64,000 bases of DNA from Burkholderia humptydooensis (lineage in GTDB: Bacteria > Pseudomonadota > Gammaproteobacteria > Burkholderiales > Burkholderiaceae), in assembly GCF_001513745.1 (NCBI RefSeq), contig NZ_CP013382.1:2108001-2172000 (forward strand), given 5' to 3'. Below, one piece after another: positions 47,468-57,168 of the stretch. The translations under genes were made by a program, and so were the position numbers. Every line of letters begins with the position of its first letter. Within the stretch, counting starts at the first letter, position 1. A model generated the notes under the pieces. That model was not told where the DNA came from and did not search any database. It saw only the letters and a list, made by a program, of their open reading frames with translations.

Positions 47468-50400
47468 TCACAGCTCGACGTCATCGAAGCTGTCGGCGCC
47501 GACCGTCCACTCGATCAGGTCGCCCAGCCCCGCGATCGTGACCGCTTCGAACACATTGCGAATGTCGAGCTTCACGTTCAGTTCCGCCTGGATCCGACGC
47601 ACGATCTTGACCGCGCTCAGCGAGTGGCCGCCCAGTTCGAAGAAGCTGTCATAAATGCCGAACGGCCGGTCGGCGGGCAGGTCGAGCACGTCGCGCCAGA
47701 TCGCGACCAGCACGCGCTCGTGCTCCGTGCGCGGCGCCCCTTCGGGCGTGCTCGTCGGCGCCGCCGGACCGGCGCCGTATGCGGCCAGCGCGACGCGATC
47801 CACCTTCCCGGTCCGACCGCGCGGCAGCGCATCGAGTTGCGTGATGCGCGCCGGCACCATGTAGAACGGCAGTCGGGCCTGCAGGATGGCGCGCAGTTGA
47901 TCGGCGAGCGGCGCCTGCACATCTTTCCGGCGCACCGGGAAACGCGCCTTGAGCAGTTGCGCGATCCCCTTGCGCTGTTCCACCGGCAGCGGCCGCGCGC
48001 GAATGAAAGCGGCAATCGCCGGCTCGCCGCGCAGATCGGACGACACGACGGCCGCCGCCTCGTCGACGCCGTCGATCGACATCAGCGCATGCTCGATTTC
48101 GCCGAGATCGATCCGGTAGCCGCGGATTTTCACGCGCTGGTCGCTGCGCCCGCGCAACGCAAGTCGCGCTTCCTCGTCCCATGAGCCGAGGTCGCCGCTG
48201 CGATACATGCGGCTGCCCGGCGCGCCGAACGGATTGGGCACGAACTTTTCCGCCGTGAGACGCGGATTCCCCATATAGCCCCTCGCCAGCAGGTCGCCCG
48301 CAATCGCGATCTGTCCGGTCACGCCGGTCGGCACCGGCCGCAGGTACGCATCGAGCACGTAGACCGCTGTGTGCGGCGCAACGCGGCCGACCGGCGCGAG
48401 CCCCGCGTCGGCCGCACCGTCGCACGAATGGAACGTCACCGGGCACGCTTCCGTCTGCGCATAGCTGTTGTAGAGCGTCGCGCCCGACATCGCGACAAAC
48501 CGCGCCGCCAGTTGCTGCTCAAGCGACTGTCCGACGCAGTACACCAGCTTGAGATCGGGGCAACGGGCCAGCACCCGGTCGTCCAGCAAAGCCGTCAACA
48601 CCTGGGGCAATACGCTGAAGTGGGTGATCCGCTGCTGTTGCAGAAGCTCGCCCAGATAGACGGGGTCCTGATGCCCGCCCGGGCGACACATCACTACAGT
48701 CGCGCCGTTGAGGAGCGGCCACAGCAATTCGCCGACGAGTCGCGCCGAGCTGGTCGGCGCGGTCATCAGCAGCCGGTCGCCGGGACCAATCGGATGCGGG
48801 CACGTCTGCGGCAACTGCCCGTTCAACACGCCCGCATGCGTCAACTCAACCGCGTTCGGCACGCCGGTCGAACCCGACGTCATGAAGACGAAGGCCGTCT
48901 GTTCGGCGAATACGCGGCGTGCCCCAGGCGCGGGCGCGGCGGACGCGCGCGCGGCCAGCGCATCGAGCGTGATCGCGTCGCCCGGCAGGTTTCCCGCGGC
49001 TTCCGGAAGCGGGTCGCACAGCAGCGTAACGATGCCGTGCGCGCGCACCGCATCCCCGATCCGGAGCGCCGGCGCGCTGTGATCAAGCATCGCGCACACG
49101 CCGCCCGCGCGCAGCACCGCGAGCACTGTCTCGACCATCGGGATCGAACGGTCCGCGAGCAAGCCGACCCGCTGCTCCGGCGCCAGCCCCGCGAGCGGCG
49201 CGACGCCGGCGAGCCTCGCGCTGGCATCCGCCAGCGCCTGGTATGTCACGACCCGCTCGCCGTCGATCAGCGCGGGGCGATCGGCCCAGCGCGTCGCCAT
49301 CCGCTCGAACCACGCGTGGATCGCCGCCGGCGGCTCGGCGTCGCGCGGACCGGGGCGCGGCGCCGGACACAGCGCGCGAACCTCGTCCTCCGAGAGCATC
49401 GCAAGCGCGTGAATCGCCGTGCCCGGGTTTGTCACCCCCTGTTCGAGAATGCGCAGGAAATGCCGGATCATCCGCTCGATACGGCTCGGCGCGAACAGTT
49501 CCGTGTCGTACTCGACGCCCCCCAGCACCTTGCCGTCGCGCTCGCGCAGGTACATATAGATGTCGTATTTCGTGGTCGGGTGCGGCACAGTGAAGCGCGG
49601 CTTGTCGTGCAGCTTCCCGGTATTGATCTGAGGCAGGCCGATATCCGCCCACTTGATGTTCTGAACCGAAAAGAACACGCGCAACAGCGAATAGCGGCTG
49701 AGCCGCTCGCCCTTGCCCCGCACGCCCAGCGCCTCGACCACCGACTGGAACGGCGCCGCCTGGTGCTCGTACGCTTGCAGCGCGCTCGTGCTCACGCGCC
49801 GCACCGCGTCCTCGAAGGTCGGATTGCCGTCGAGTTCGGTGCGCAGCGCGAGCGAATTGATCGTGAAACCGATCACGTCGCGCATCACATCCAGTTCGCG
49901 GTTCGCATGTGGCGTGCCGACCACGATATCGGACTGTCCCGTATGGCGCGCCAGCATGATCTTGAACGCGCTCAGCAAGACCATGTAGAGCGTGACGCCA
50001 TGGCTTCTCGCGTACGCATTGACTTTCTCCAGCAGATCCGGCTCGATCAGCACGAGGCTGTTGGCCGCCCGGTGACTGCGCCGCTCCGGCGCGGGGAAAT
50101 CGGTCTCGAGCTGCAGCGGCGGCGCCTCGGCGAGCCGCTCGACCCAGTAGTCGACATGCTGCGCGTGCGCGCCGCGCGCGATCTGCTCGCGCTGCCAGAT
50201 CGCATAGTCGCCGAACTGTGCCGCCACAGGCGGCAGCGAGCACGGACGCCCGTTCACGATGTCATCGTAATGCGTGCGGATCTCGCGATCGATGATCGCC
50301 ACCGACCATGTGTCGCATACGATGTGATGCAGCGACACGATCAGCACATTCTTGTTCGGCGCGACGATCAGCAGCGTGAAGCGGATCAGCGGGCCCTGTT

Positions 50401-50854
50401 CGAGATCGAACTGGTGGGCCGCCTCCTTGTCGACGAGCTTCCATCCCGTTGCTTCCTTCAGCGCATCCGGCAGCGGCCGCAGATCGACGCGATCGAGCGC
50501 GGGCGGCCAGCTCTCATGCACGATCTGCACGGCGCCGGCGTCGTCCTGCCGGAACGTCGTGCGCAGGATCTCGTGGCGCTCGATCATGCGGCCGATCGCC
50601 TGCAGGAGCGCCGGTTCGTCGATCTCTTCCTCGGGCAGGCCCATCGGATACACGACGTTATGCGCGGTATCGCCGCCCTCGTACCGGTCGATGAACCACA
50701 GCGGTTCCTGGTAGCTGGTGAGGGGGATGCGCTGGCCCGGCGCGCGCGGGGCGATGCCCTGCCCGCCGGGATCCGCGAGGCGTCGTTCCGCGAGCAACGC
50801 CCGGTAGCGTTCGCGCTGGTCGGCAGACAACAACAATGTATCCAGATTGCTCAT
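47468..50854 (-). CDS. NRPS C-A-T with a probably defective adenylation domain
   Basis: 1128 residues from the ATG at 50854 (MSNLDTLLLS; GGGAA upstream). C domain: HHIVCDT, His177 and Asp181 present. A domain from ~510: the core-3 loop reads TSGSTGVPNAVE with Asn667 where Lys is usual. The residue aligning with the amino-binding Asp of core 4 is not Asp (TSSARLVGELLW). Core 5 is YAQTE (798-802) instead of YGPTE. Core 2 lacks the usual AYVPLD. Later motifs YRSGD and RTGKVDR are normal. T domain: FFELGGHSLSAV near the C-terminus. The C and T domains look functional but the A domain may be inactive or use an unusual acid. The free A domain encoded next may supply the substrate. 50855-51013 upstream shows nothing. 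Confidence 0.88.
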   Translation of the reverse strand: MSNLDTLLLSADQRERYRALLAERRLADPGGQGIAPRAPGQRIPLTSYQEPLWFIDRYEGGDTAHNVVYPMGLPEEEIDEPALLQAIGRMIERHEILRTTFRQDDAGAVQIVHESWPPALDRVDLRPLPDALKEATGWKLVDKEAAHQFDLEQGPLIRFTLLIVAPNKNVLIVSLHHIVCDTWSVAIIDREIRTHYDDIVNGRPCSLPPVAAQFGDYAIWQREQIARGAHAQHVDYWVERLAEAPPLQLETDFPAPERRSHRAANSLVLIEPDLLEKVNAYARSHGVTLYMVLLSAFKIMLARHTGQSDIVVGTPHANRELDVMRDVIGFTINSLALRTELDGNPTFEDAVRRVSTSALQAYEHQAAPFQSVVEALGVRGKGERLSRYSLLRVFFSVQNIKWADIGLPQINTGKLHDKPRFTVPHPTTKYDIYMYLRERDGKVLGGVEYDTELFAPSRIERMIRHFLRILEQGVTNPGTAIHALAMLSEDEVRALCPAPRPGPRDAEPPAAIHAWFERMATRWADRPALIDGERVVTYQALADASARLAGVAPLAGLAPEQRVGLLADRSIPMVETVLAVLRAGGVCAMLDHSAPALRIGDAVRAHGIVTLLCDPLPEAAGNLPGDAITLDALAARASAAPAPGARRVFAEQTAFVFMTSGSTGVPNAVELTHAGVLNGQLPQTCPHPIGPGDRLLMTAPTSSARLVGELLWPLLNGATVVMCRPGGHQDPVYLGELLQQQRITHFSVLPQVLTALLDDRVLARCPDLKLVYCVGQSLEQQLAARFVAMSGATLYNSYAQTEACPVTFHSCDGAADAGLAPVGRVAPHTAVYVLDAYLRPVPTGVTGQIAIAGDLLARGYMGNPRLTAEKFVPNPFGAPGSRMYRSGDLGSWDEEARLALRGRSDQRVKIRGYRIDLGEIEHALMSIDGVDEAAAVVSSDLRGEPAIAAFIRARPLPVEQRKGIAQLLKARFPVRRKDVQAPLADQLRAILQARLPFYMVPARITQLDALPRGRTGKVDRVALAAYGAGPAAPTSTPEGAPRTEHERVLVAIWRDVLDLPADRPFGIYDSFFELGGHSLSAVKIVRRIQAELNVKLDIRNVFEAVTIAGLGDLIEWTVGADSFDDVEL

Positions 50855-51013
50855 GATCGATTCCCAATGAGGCCGCGCCGAACCCGCCCGGCCCGCGCGC
50901 GACCAATCCAATCAATTCGACGGGCGATGCGCACCACCGCCCGTATTCCCCTCCAGGATCGCCGTCCGCCACGGCACAACGACGCGGCGGCAGCGCGGTC
51001 CCCGGTCCGTCCC

Positions 51014-52906
51014 TCAGCCGGCCACGCCGAAACATCGCTGCAACGCGAAGAAGCTGAGCGCCATCATCAAAAAGCTGTCGACCCGTTCCTGCGATTTTCT
51101 GGACAGCGACGGCAGCAGGCTGTCCAGCCACAGCAGCCGTCGATGGTCGAAAATCGACGAGTGCCGCGCCACGTCGCTATGCAGCACGTCCTGCCAGTAG
51201 CGCTGGAACGCGCCGCTTCGCCGCGCCGAGATCGGCGGCGCCTCGAACGGCCGCTTCGGCGCGCGACGCGCGCACTCGGGCGTCAACGACGCGACCGCGG
51301 TCCTGAGAAAACGCTTGTCGCGCGCATCGTCGGCGAGCCACGCATCCGGCAGCGCATCCGCGACAGCGGCGACGCGATGGTCCAGATACGGGTAGCGCGT
51401 CTCGAGTCCATGCGCCATGTCCAGCCGCTCCGATACCAGGATGTGATTCACGAACAGCGACTTGCGCCATAGCTGCAGCGACCGGCGCATGGTTGACCTC
51501 GACGGGTCGCTGAAGCCGCCCGTCGCATCCAGCAGCATGTCGTACGGGTTGTGCTCGCGAAACTGCTCGAGAAACGGCTGCGCGAGCAGCAGGCGCATGC
51601 CGCTGCGCTGATAGTTCCAACTGGTCACGAGGTAAGGCGCGATATCGCCATGGCGCGCGACGTCCAGCCCGAAGAGCGGCAGAGCCTGGCCAAGCTCCGC
51701 CGCGAGCGCCGCGCGACCGCTCTCGAGTACATGCGTGATCAGGTCGCGCTGACGCGGCGAGCCGCTGAACAGGCCGTCCATCACGGAGAAGCCATACCCG
51801 CCGAACAGTTCGTCGGCGCCGTCGCCCGCGAGCACGGCCTTGTAGCCGCTCGCGGCAACCGCCCGGCCGAGCATCCAGCGCGCGGACCCGATGAAATTGA
51901 AACCGATGGTCTCCGCGTGCCGCACCGCGTCCTCGAAATGCGCGACGAGTTGCTGTTCGTCGAACGGCAGGACCTGATGCTGGATGCCGAGACTCGACGC
52001 GATCGCCGCCGCGCCGGCCGCATCGTCGGCATGGGCGCCGAAATCCACGGTGAAAGCCGCCAGTCCGTCGGGCCGGTGGCGGACCGCCAGCGCCGCAAGC
52101 GTCGCGGAATCAACGCCGCCGCTCAGATAGCAGGCAATCGGCGCGTCGCCCTCCAGCCGGTCGCGCACGGCATGGTCGAGCCGCGTGCGCAACGCCGGCA
52201 TCAGCGCGCGCACGGGGTCGCGCGGATCGCGCGGCAACGCATCGTCGGCCGCCGGTTCGTAGGGCGTCACGCGCCAACCCTGCGCATCCCATTCGAGCAC
52301 ATGACCCGGCGGCACCTGATGAATGCCGTCGAACAAGGTCTGAGCCGGTCCAAGCGACGCGAAACAATGCTGGAACAGCGCGCCGTGGTTCCAGCGCAAG
52401 TGCGCGCCGAGCGCGGCCAGCGCCCTGATCTCGGACGCGAGAAGGATGCCGTCGCCGTCGATGCGGTAATAGAGCGGCTTCACGCCCCATTGATCGCGCA
52501 TCGCGTATAACGTCCGCGCGCGCTGGTCCCAGATCACGCCGGCGAATTCGCCGTTCAGCCGCCGCACGAAGTCGATGCCGTCGCGCCGGTAGCCGTGCAG
52601 CATCACTTCGCAATCGGATTGCGTCGAGAACCGCGCGCCGCGCGCGGTCAACTCGCGCCGCAGCGCCGCGTGTCCGTACAGTTCGCCGTTGACCACGACA
52701 TGCACGTCGCCGGCGTGAAACGGCTGCATCTCGTGAGCGGGCCCGACCAGCGCGAGACGGTGGAATCCCATCGCGCTGCGCGCGTCGTCCGCGCGCCATA
52801 GCGCGCGACCGTCGGGACCGCGATGGCGCAGCGTGTCGAGCGCGTGGCCGATCCGCTCGATCGGCACGGCTGCCTCACGATGACAGACGACGACGAATCC
52901 GCACAT
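51014..52906 (-). CDS. Asparagine synthetase (glutamine-hydrolysing) homologue
   Basis: 630 residues starting MCGFVVVCHR, so Cys2 can serve as the class II glutamine amidotransferase nucleophile. Other glutaminase motifs are LRHRGPDG, NGELYGH and GEFAGVIWD. The synthetase half has the PP-loop YLSGGVDSATL (262-267), AGDGADELFGGYG and LETRYPYLDH. In NRPS operons such enzymes form a primary amide on a free or carrier-bound residue or, in some clusters, build rings. Its place between two NRPS genes suggests tailoring rather than primary asparagine synthesis. This is inference. It starts 24 bp after the stop of the preceding C-A-T gene. Confidence 0.9.
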   Translation of the reverse strand: MCGFVVVCHREAAVPIERIGHALDTLRHRGPDGRALWRADDARSAMGFHRLALVGPAHEMQPFHAGDVHVVVNGELYGHAALRRELTARGARFSTQSDCEVMLHGYRRDGIDFVRRLNGEFAGVIWDQRARTLYAMRDQWGVKPLYYRIDGDGILLASEIRALAALGAHLRWNHGALFQHCFASLGPAQTLFDGIHQVPPGHVLEWDAQGWRVTPYEPAADDALPRDPRDPVRALMPALRTRLDHAVRDRLEGDAPIACYLSGGVDSATLAALAVRHRPDGLAAFTVDFGAHADDAAGAAAIASSLGIQHQVLPFDEQQLVAHFEDAVRHAETIGFNFIGSARWMLGRAVAASGYKAVLAGDGADELFGGYGFSVMDGLFSGSPRQRDLITHVLESGRAALAAELGQALPLFGLDVARHGDIAPYLVTSWNYQRSGMRLLLAQPFLEQFREHNPYDMLLDATGGFSDPSRSTMRRSLQLWRKSLFVNHILVSERLDMAHGLETRYPYLDHRVAAVADALPDAWLADDARDKRFLRTAVASLTPECARRAPKRPFEAPPISARRSGAFQRYWQDVLHSDVARHSSIFDHRRLLWLDSLLPSLSRKSQERVDSFLMMALSFFALQRCFGVAG

Positions 52907-52930
52907 GGTGTCCGCTCCTGTTCATCTCAA

Positions 52931-55900
52931 TCATTCCGGTCGGTTCCGTGCGAGCCGTGAACGCCGCGTGTGCCATTGGGACGGCGCGCGCGTCTGCGGC
53001 GCGGGTGCGTCGCGCTCGCCCGATGCAAGCCAGTGCGCGAGCCGCCGGGCCGTGGGAAAGGCGTATAGATCGGCCAGTTCGATGCGCGTCGCAACGCGCG
53101 GCGCGAGCCGCGCGTACACCCTCGACAGCACGATCGACGTCGCGCCCAGTTCGTGAAAATTCGCGTCGACGGTCACGTCCGAGCGGCCCAGATCTTCTTC
53201 GAGCGCGTGCACGATATCCGCCCGCAACCGGGCTTCGTCAAGCGACGGGGCATCGGACGCCGACGCACCCGCCGCCCGCTCCAGTTCGGCCTGGATCGCA
53301 TCGAGATCGGGCTTGCCGTTGCGCGTCAGCGGGAACGTCGGCCGATGAACGAAACGTATCGGCAACAGATAACGCGGCAAGGTCTCGCGCGCGAAGCCGG
53401 CCAGCGTCGCGAGTGGAATCGGCTGGCCATCCGACGACGTATACAGTGCGCCGACGCCGTCATCCGGAAGATGCGCGCAGCCGACCTGCGCGATCCCGGG
53501 ACACGCCGACAGTGCGTGCGACACGGCATCAAGCTCGACGCGATAGCCATTGATCTTGACCTGCCGGTCTGCCCGTCCGACGAACAGCAATCCGCCGTCG
53601 CGCGAATAGCGGACGCGGTCGCCGGTGCGATACATGCGTTCGCCCGACCGCCACGGATCGGGCACGAACGCGGCTGCTGTCGCGCTGGGCGCGCCCAGGT
53701 AACGCGTCAACTGCGGCCCGCCAAGATAGAGCTCGCCGGTCTGACGCTCCGGCGCCCACCGAAGTCGTTCGTCGAGCACATAGGCGCGCATGCCCGCGAG
53801 CGGATAACCGATCCGCGCGTCCTCGTCGTCGGCGCGCAGCCGCGCGCACGTGGCCCAGACCGTCGCTTCCGTCGGGCCGTAAAAGGTCCACGCGTCGACG
53901 CCGAGCGACGCGAGCCGGTTGACGAGCGCACCGTCGACGGCAGCGCCGCCGACGCACACGACCTTCAGGGTCCGCACGCCGCACCGGTCCAGCACCGGCA
54001 GCAGCAGACGGCAGGCGGCCGGCGTCAGTCCCATGTGCGTGATGCCGTCGCGCACGAGCGCGTCGTACAGCGCGTCGGGCGAGGCCGCTTCCCGCTCGCC
54101 GAGCACGGTCAGCGCGCAGCCGTGAGCAAGCGGCCCCCACAACTCCCACATCGAAAAATCGAAGCTCGGATGATGCGCGAGCGTCCAGTGCGCATCGGCG
54201 ACGTCGAACATGAACCGGCTCGCCGCCAGCAGGTGCTGCAGGCTGTTCCGGCTCACCGCGACGCCCTTGGGCAGGCCAGACGACCCCGACGTATGGATCA
54301 CATACGCGGTATCGAGCGGATCGGGGCTGGGCAGCGCGGCGTCGCTGACCTGCTCGGCCAGTGCCCGCCACCGCGAATAAGCGAGCGTCGGCGCCGGCAT
54401 CGACGCGGCCAGTCCGGCGTGCGCGGCCGAACACACGAGGTGGCGCACGCCGGCATCCCGGCATGCGCGGGCCAGCCAGGCGGCGGATTGATCGGGATGC
54501 AGCGGCGCGACGGCAATCCCGGCCCGGAATCCCGCGATCACCGCCAACGCGGCATCGACGCCGCGTTCCATCAGGATGCCGACGGGACCGCGCGCCGGCG
54601 CGAGTTGCCTGAGCGCGAGGGCCATGCGATGCGTGACGCGCATCAATTCGTCGCGCGACAGGCGCTGCTTGCCGTCGCGCAGCGCGATCGCATCCGGCGC
54701 GCGGCGCGCATGCGCGCGCAACGCGGCTTCGATGAAATCGGCCGGCGGCGCCGGCGCGACCGGTTCCCGGCGATGCCAGTCCGGCGGCTGCACGAACGCA
54801 AGCTCACCACATGGCGTCGCCGGCGCGCCGGCGAGCAGCAACGCGAAACGCGGCAGGTCGGCGACGCACCGCTCGACGAAATGCCGGGGCACCATCGCGG
54901 CGTCGTGCTTCAGTCCGCAGGTCCACCCGTCGCTCCGCACGTAGACGGTCAGTGCCAAATCGTATGGCGTCCCATGCTGCTCGACATGCTGCGTGTCGAG
55001 CCATGCGTCGGCATCCGGCTCCGGCATCACATTCCACACCAGCCCAACCTGCGTGAATGCGGTCATGCCGGGGCTCACCTCGCGCACGCCGGCGCGTTCG
55101 CACAGCGCGGGAAACGGCACCGGCGCCGCACGCAGTCCGCCGCGCAACGCATCGCGATTGCGCAGCAGGAGATCGGCAAAGGTGTCGCGCGCGTCGATGC
55201 GCTGGCGAACCGGCAAGGCATTCGCGAAATAGCCGATCGTCCGGCTGAATGCGCGGGTCCGGCCATGAACCGGCGTGGCCACGCTGACGTCGTCCGACGC
55301 GCAATGAACGTGCAGCAGCAGTTGAAACACCGACAGCATCGCAACATATGGCGTCACGCCGTGCGTGCGCGCGCAGACCGCCAGCGCATCACGGACAGCG
55401 TTCGGCAAGGCGAAGCGGTATTCGCGTTCGGTTCGGTTCGCGGGCCGCGCCGCGGGCGCGCCGCCGAACGACAGCAGTTCTGCCGGCTGAACCAGATGAA
55501 CCGCGTACGCGTCGGCGCGCGCGCGCGCATCGGCGCTGTCGAGCCAGTCGCGCTCCCAGGTCGCGAGCCGCCGGAAATTCGCGTCGGCCTGGAAAGCGCG
55601 CCGCGTCCGCGACGCAGCCGCGGTCTCGTCCGCGTAGTGCGTGTCCAGCTCTCGCAGAATCAGCGGAAACGACAGGAAATCCACCACGATGTGATGCGCG
55701 GTGAACACGAGCAGTGCGACTGTCCCGGCCGCCGGATCGCCGAGCGGCGCGCACACCCGCGCGCCGTTCAGAGTCAGGCCGTCCGCCGCCGCGCGGGACG
55801 CAAGGACCGCCACGCAGCGAAACAACGCCACGTCGCCGACGGCGTGCGCGCGCGCAAAGCGCGCGTCGATGAAGGCCGCCAGGCGCTCGCTGGACCAGTC

Positions 55901-56188
55901 CTGCGCCGGTTCGAGCGGCAACAAATCGTCATCCCCGATCCGCCCGAGGTCGAGCGGATACGCGGCGAGCCCGCTCGCTCCGTCGCCGATCCGGCACCGG
56001 AGAATCTCATGACGTTCGACGAGGCGCCGATACGCGCGCCGCAGCGACGCGATGTCCGGCACCGTGCGCGCACGCGCAATGCCCAGCATCGCGTACGTCG
56101 CCGCGTCCGGAAACATGGACTGATAGCGCCACAGCAATTGCTGGTTGACGGAAAGCGGATAGCCGTCCCGCGTCTGCGCGTGATTCAC
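52931..56188 (-). CDS. NRPS C-A-T single module
   Basis: 1085 residues from a GTG at 56188 overlapping the upstream stop (GTGA). The much longer open frame upstream is antisense-like noise. C domain: HHIVVDF (165-171). A domain: HTSGSSGLPKGV, FYGPTEATVWA, GELYLGG, YRTGDRVRYSRDG, GRADRQVKINGYRVE and RNGKPD. T domain: FHELGATSIVLSR, with Ser in GATS rather than GGHS. Specificity residues read by eye are DFWGVVFVWK, which match no code I know well. It probably condenses the third residue onto the beta-alanyl-thiazole chain carried by the T-Ox protein. Confidence 0.88.
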   Translation of the reverse strand: MNHAQTRDGYPLSVNQQLLWRYQSMFPDAATYAMLGIARARTVPDIASLRRAYRRLVERHEILRCRIGDGASGLAAYPLDLGRIGDDDLLPLEPAQDWSSERLAAFIDARFARAHAVGDVALFRCVAVLASRAAADGLTLNGARVCAPLGDPAAGTVALLVFTAHHIVVDFLSFPLILRELDTHYADETAAASRTRRAFQADANFRRLATWERDWLDSADARARADAYAVHLVQPAELLSFGGAPAARPANRTEREYRFALPNAVRDALAVCARTHGVTPYVAMLSVFQLLLHVHCASDDVSVATPVHGRTRAFSRTIGYFANALPVRQRIDARDTFADLLLRNRDALRGGLRAAPVPFPALCERAGVREVSPGMTAFTQVGLVWNVMPEPDADAWLDTQHVEQHGTPYDLALTVYVRSDGWTCGLKHDAAMVPRHFVERCVADLPRFALLLAGAPATPCGELAFVQPPDWHRREPVAPAPPADFIEAALRAHARRAPDAIALRDGKQRLSRDELMRVTHRMALALRQLAPARGPVGILMERGVDAALAVIAGFRAGIAVAPLHPDQSAAWLARACRDAGVRHLVCSAAHAGLAASMPAPTLAYSRWRALAEQVSDAALPSPDPLDTAYVIHTSGSSGLPKGVAVSRNSLQHLLAASRFMFDVADAHWTLAHHPSFDFSMWELWGPLAHGCALTVLGEREAASPDALYDALVRDGITHMGLTPAACRLLLPVLDRCGVRTLKVVCVGGAAVDGALVNRLASLGVDAWTFYGPTEATVWATCARLRADDEDARIGYPLAGMRAYVLDERLRWAPERQTGELYLGGPQLTRYLGAPSATAAAFVPDPWRSGERMYRTGDRVRYSRDGGLLFVGRADRQVKINGYRVELDAVSHALSACPGIAQVGCAHLPDDGVGALYTSSDGQPIPLATLAGFARETLPRYLLPIRFVHRPTFPLTRNGKPDLDAIQAELERAAGASASDAPSLDEARLRADIVHALEEDLGRSDVTVDANFHELGATSIVLSRVYARLAPRVATRIELADLYAFPTARRLAHWLASGERDAPAPQTRAPSQWHTRRSRLARNRPE

Positions 56189-57165
56189 GGCGCCAAGCCT
56201 CCGAGCAGCGTGTGCAGACACGCCTGCCCCTCGTCGAGTTCGAACCAGCCGCGCACCGGCTCGAACGCGAAATCGCCGATCGCGCACAGGCCGATGCCGC
56301 AGGACGGGGCGCGCATGCGCAGCAACTGCGCCATCGCCCCCGCTTCGAGCAGGCTGTAGTCGCGCGCGCGTGCGCCGTACATCGGTTCGATGGCGGCCGG
56401 CCGCGACACCAGATGAATCGAAAACGCGGCCTGCCGATGAATCTCCGCGTTGAGCAACGGGTCGTACAGCGAGCCATCGATCACGAGATCGGGCGCCAGC
56501 AGCCACAGCTCTCCGCGCGTCGGATGGAAGTAATACAGGCCGCATGACAGACCCGCGACGGCGCCAGCCTTGACGTACAGATAGGCCTGCACTGGATAGC
56601 GCGCGCCGGCCGACGCGTAGGCGGCGCGGCGCGGCGAGTTCGCATCCGTTTGTGCGAGCACGCCCAGCAGCCGCGCCAACTGCGCGAGTTCCAACGGCGT
56701 CTCGCGAAACGTCCGGACGCTGCCGGCGCACGGACTGTCCGATGCATCGACCGCGAGACGCACGACCGGCCAACCGGCGTCGTCGCGAAGCGCGTCGATC
56801 ACCGGCCCGACGCGCCGCTCGTCCGCGCCGCCGATGTCCGCCGCATCAGGAGGCGCCGGCGGCGCGACCGCGTCTCCTCGCGCCGCATCGACGCTTGCCG
56901 CCAGCATCGCGACGGACGGCGAGAAATTCAGCGCGTCGAAGCCGATGCGCACGCCGGTGCTGTCCTCGATGCGGTTGATGATGCGCACCAGCTCCATCGA
57001 GTTGGCGCCGAGGCCGATGATGTTCGTGTCGTGGTCGGGCACGGCCACGCCCAGCACCGATTCGACGATCTGCCGGATCTGCGCGAGGGTCGACGACGCG
57101 CCATCGGAACCTTCGCCGACGATGGGCGAACCGGCCGACGGCGATGCAAGCGATGCGTCCATCAT
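56185..57165 (-). CDS. Carrier-oxidase didomain (T-Ox), thiazoline/oxazoline oxidase
   Basis: 326 residues. An N-terminal carrier domain has GANSMELVR (phosphopantetheine Ser56). From ~150 an FMN-dependent nitroreductase/SagB-type oxidase follows: RRAAYASAGARYPVQAYLYV (179-198), LYYFHPTRGELWLL, and LRMRAPSCGIGLCAIGDFAF. The fold and motif are those of NRPS Ox domains (BlmIII, EpoB type), which oxidise a carrier-bound thiazoline or oxazoline to the aromatic azole. It has no A or C domain. The upstream NRPS ends in Cy-A without a carrier, so the two proteins together make one complete Cy-A-T-Ox module. It begins 3 bp after the preceding stop and overlaps the next start. Confidence 0.88.
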   Translation of the reverse strand: MMDASLASPSAGSPIVGEGSDGASSTLAQIRQIVESVLGVAVPDHDTNIIGLGANSMELVRIINRIEDSTGVRIGFDALNFSPSVAMLAASVDAARGDAVAPPAPPDAADIGGADERRVGPVIDALRDDAGWPVVRLAVDASDSPCAGSVRTFRETPLELAQLARLLGVLAQTDANSPRRAAYASAGARYPVQAYLYVKAGAVAGLSCGLYYFHPTRGELWLLAPDLVIDGSLYDPLLNAEIHRQAAFSIHLVSRPAAIEPMYGARARDYSLLEAGAMAQLLRMRAPSCGIGLCAIGDFAFEPVRGWFELDEGQACLHTLLGGLAP

Positions 57166-57168
57166 CGC

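Noticed and set aside
48371..51472. Plus-strand open frame of 1033 codons
   Set aside because: Antisense to the NRPS and asparagine-synthetase genes, with no family resemblance.
53153..56359. Plus-strand open frame of 1068 codons opposite the C-A-T NRPS
   Set aside because: Antisense shadow with low-complexity Arg-rich translation; the minus strand shows complete C, A and T motifs.
56189..56773. N-terminal extension of the C-A-T NRPS
   Set aside because: It is an alternative frame of the T-Ox gene. The GTG at 56188 overlaps the upstream stop as elsewhere in the operon.
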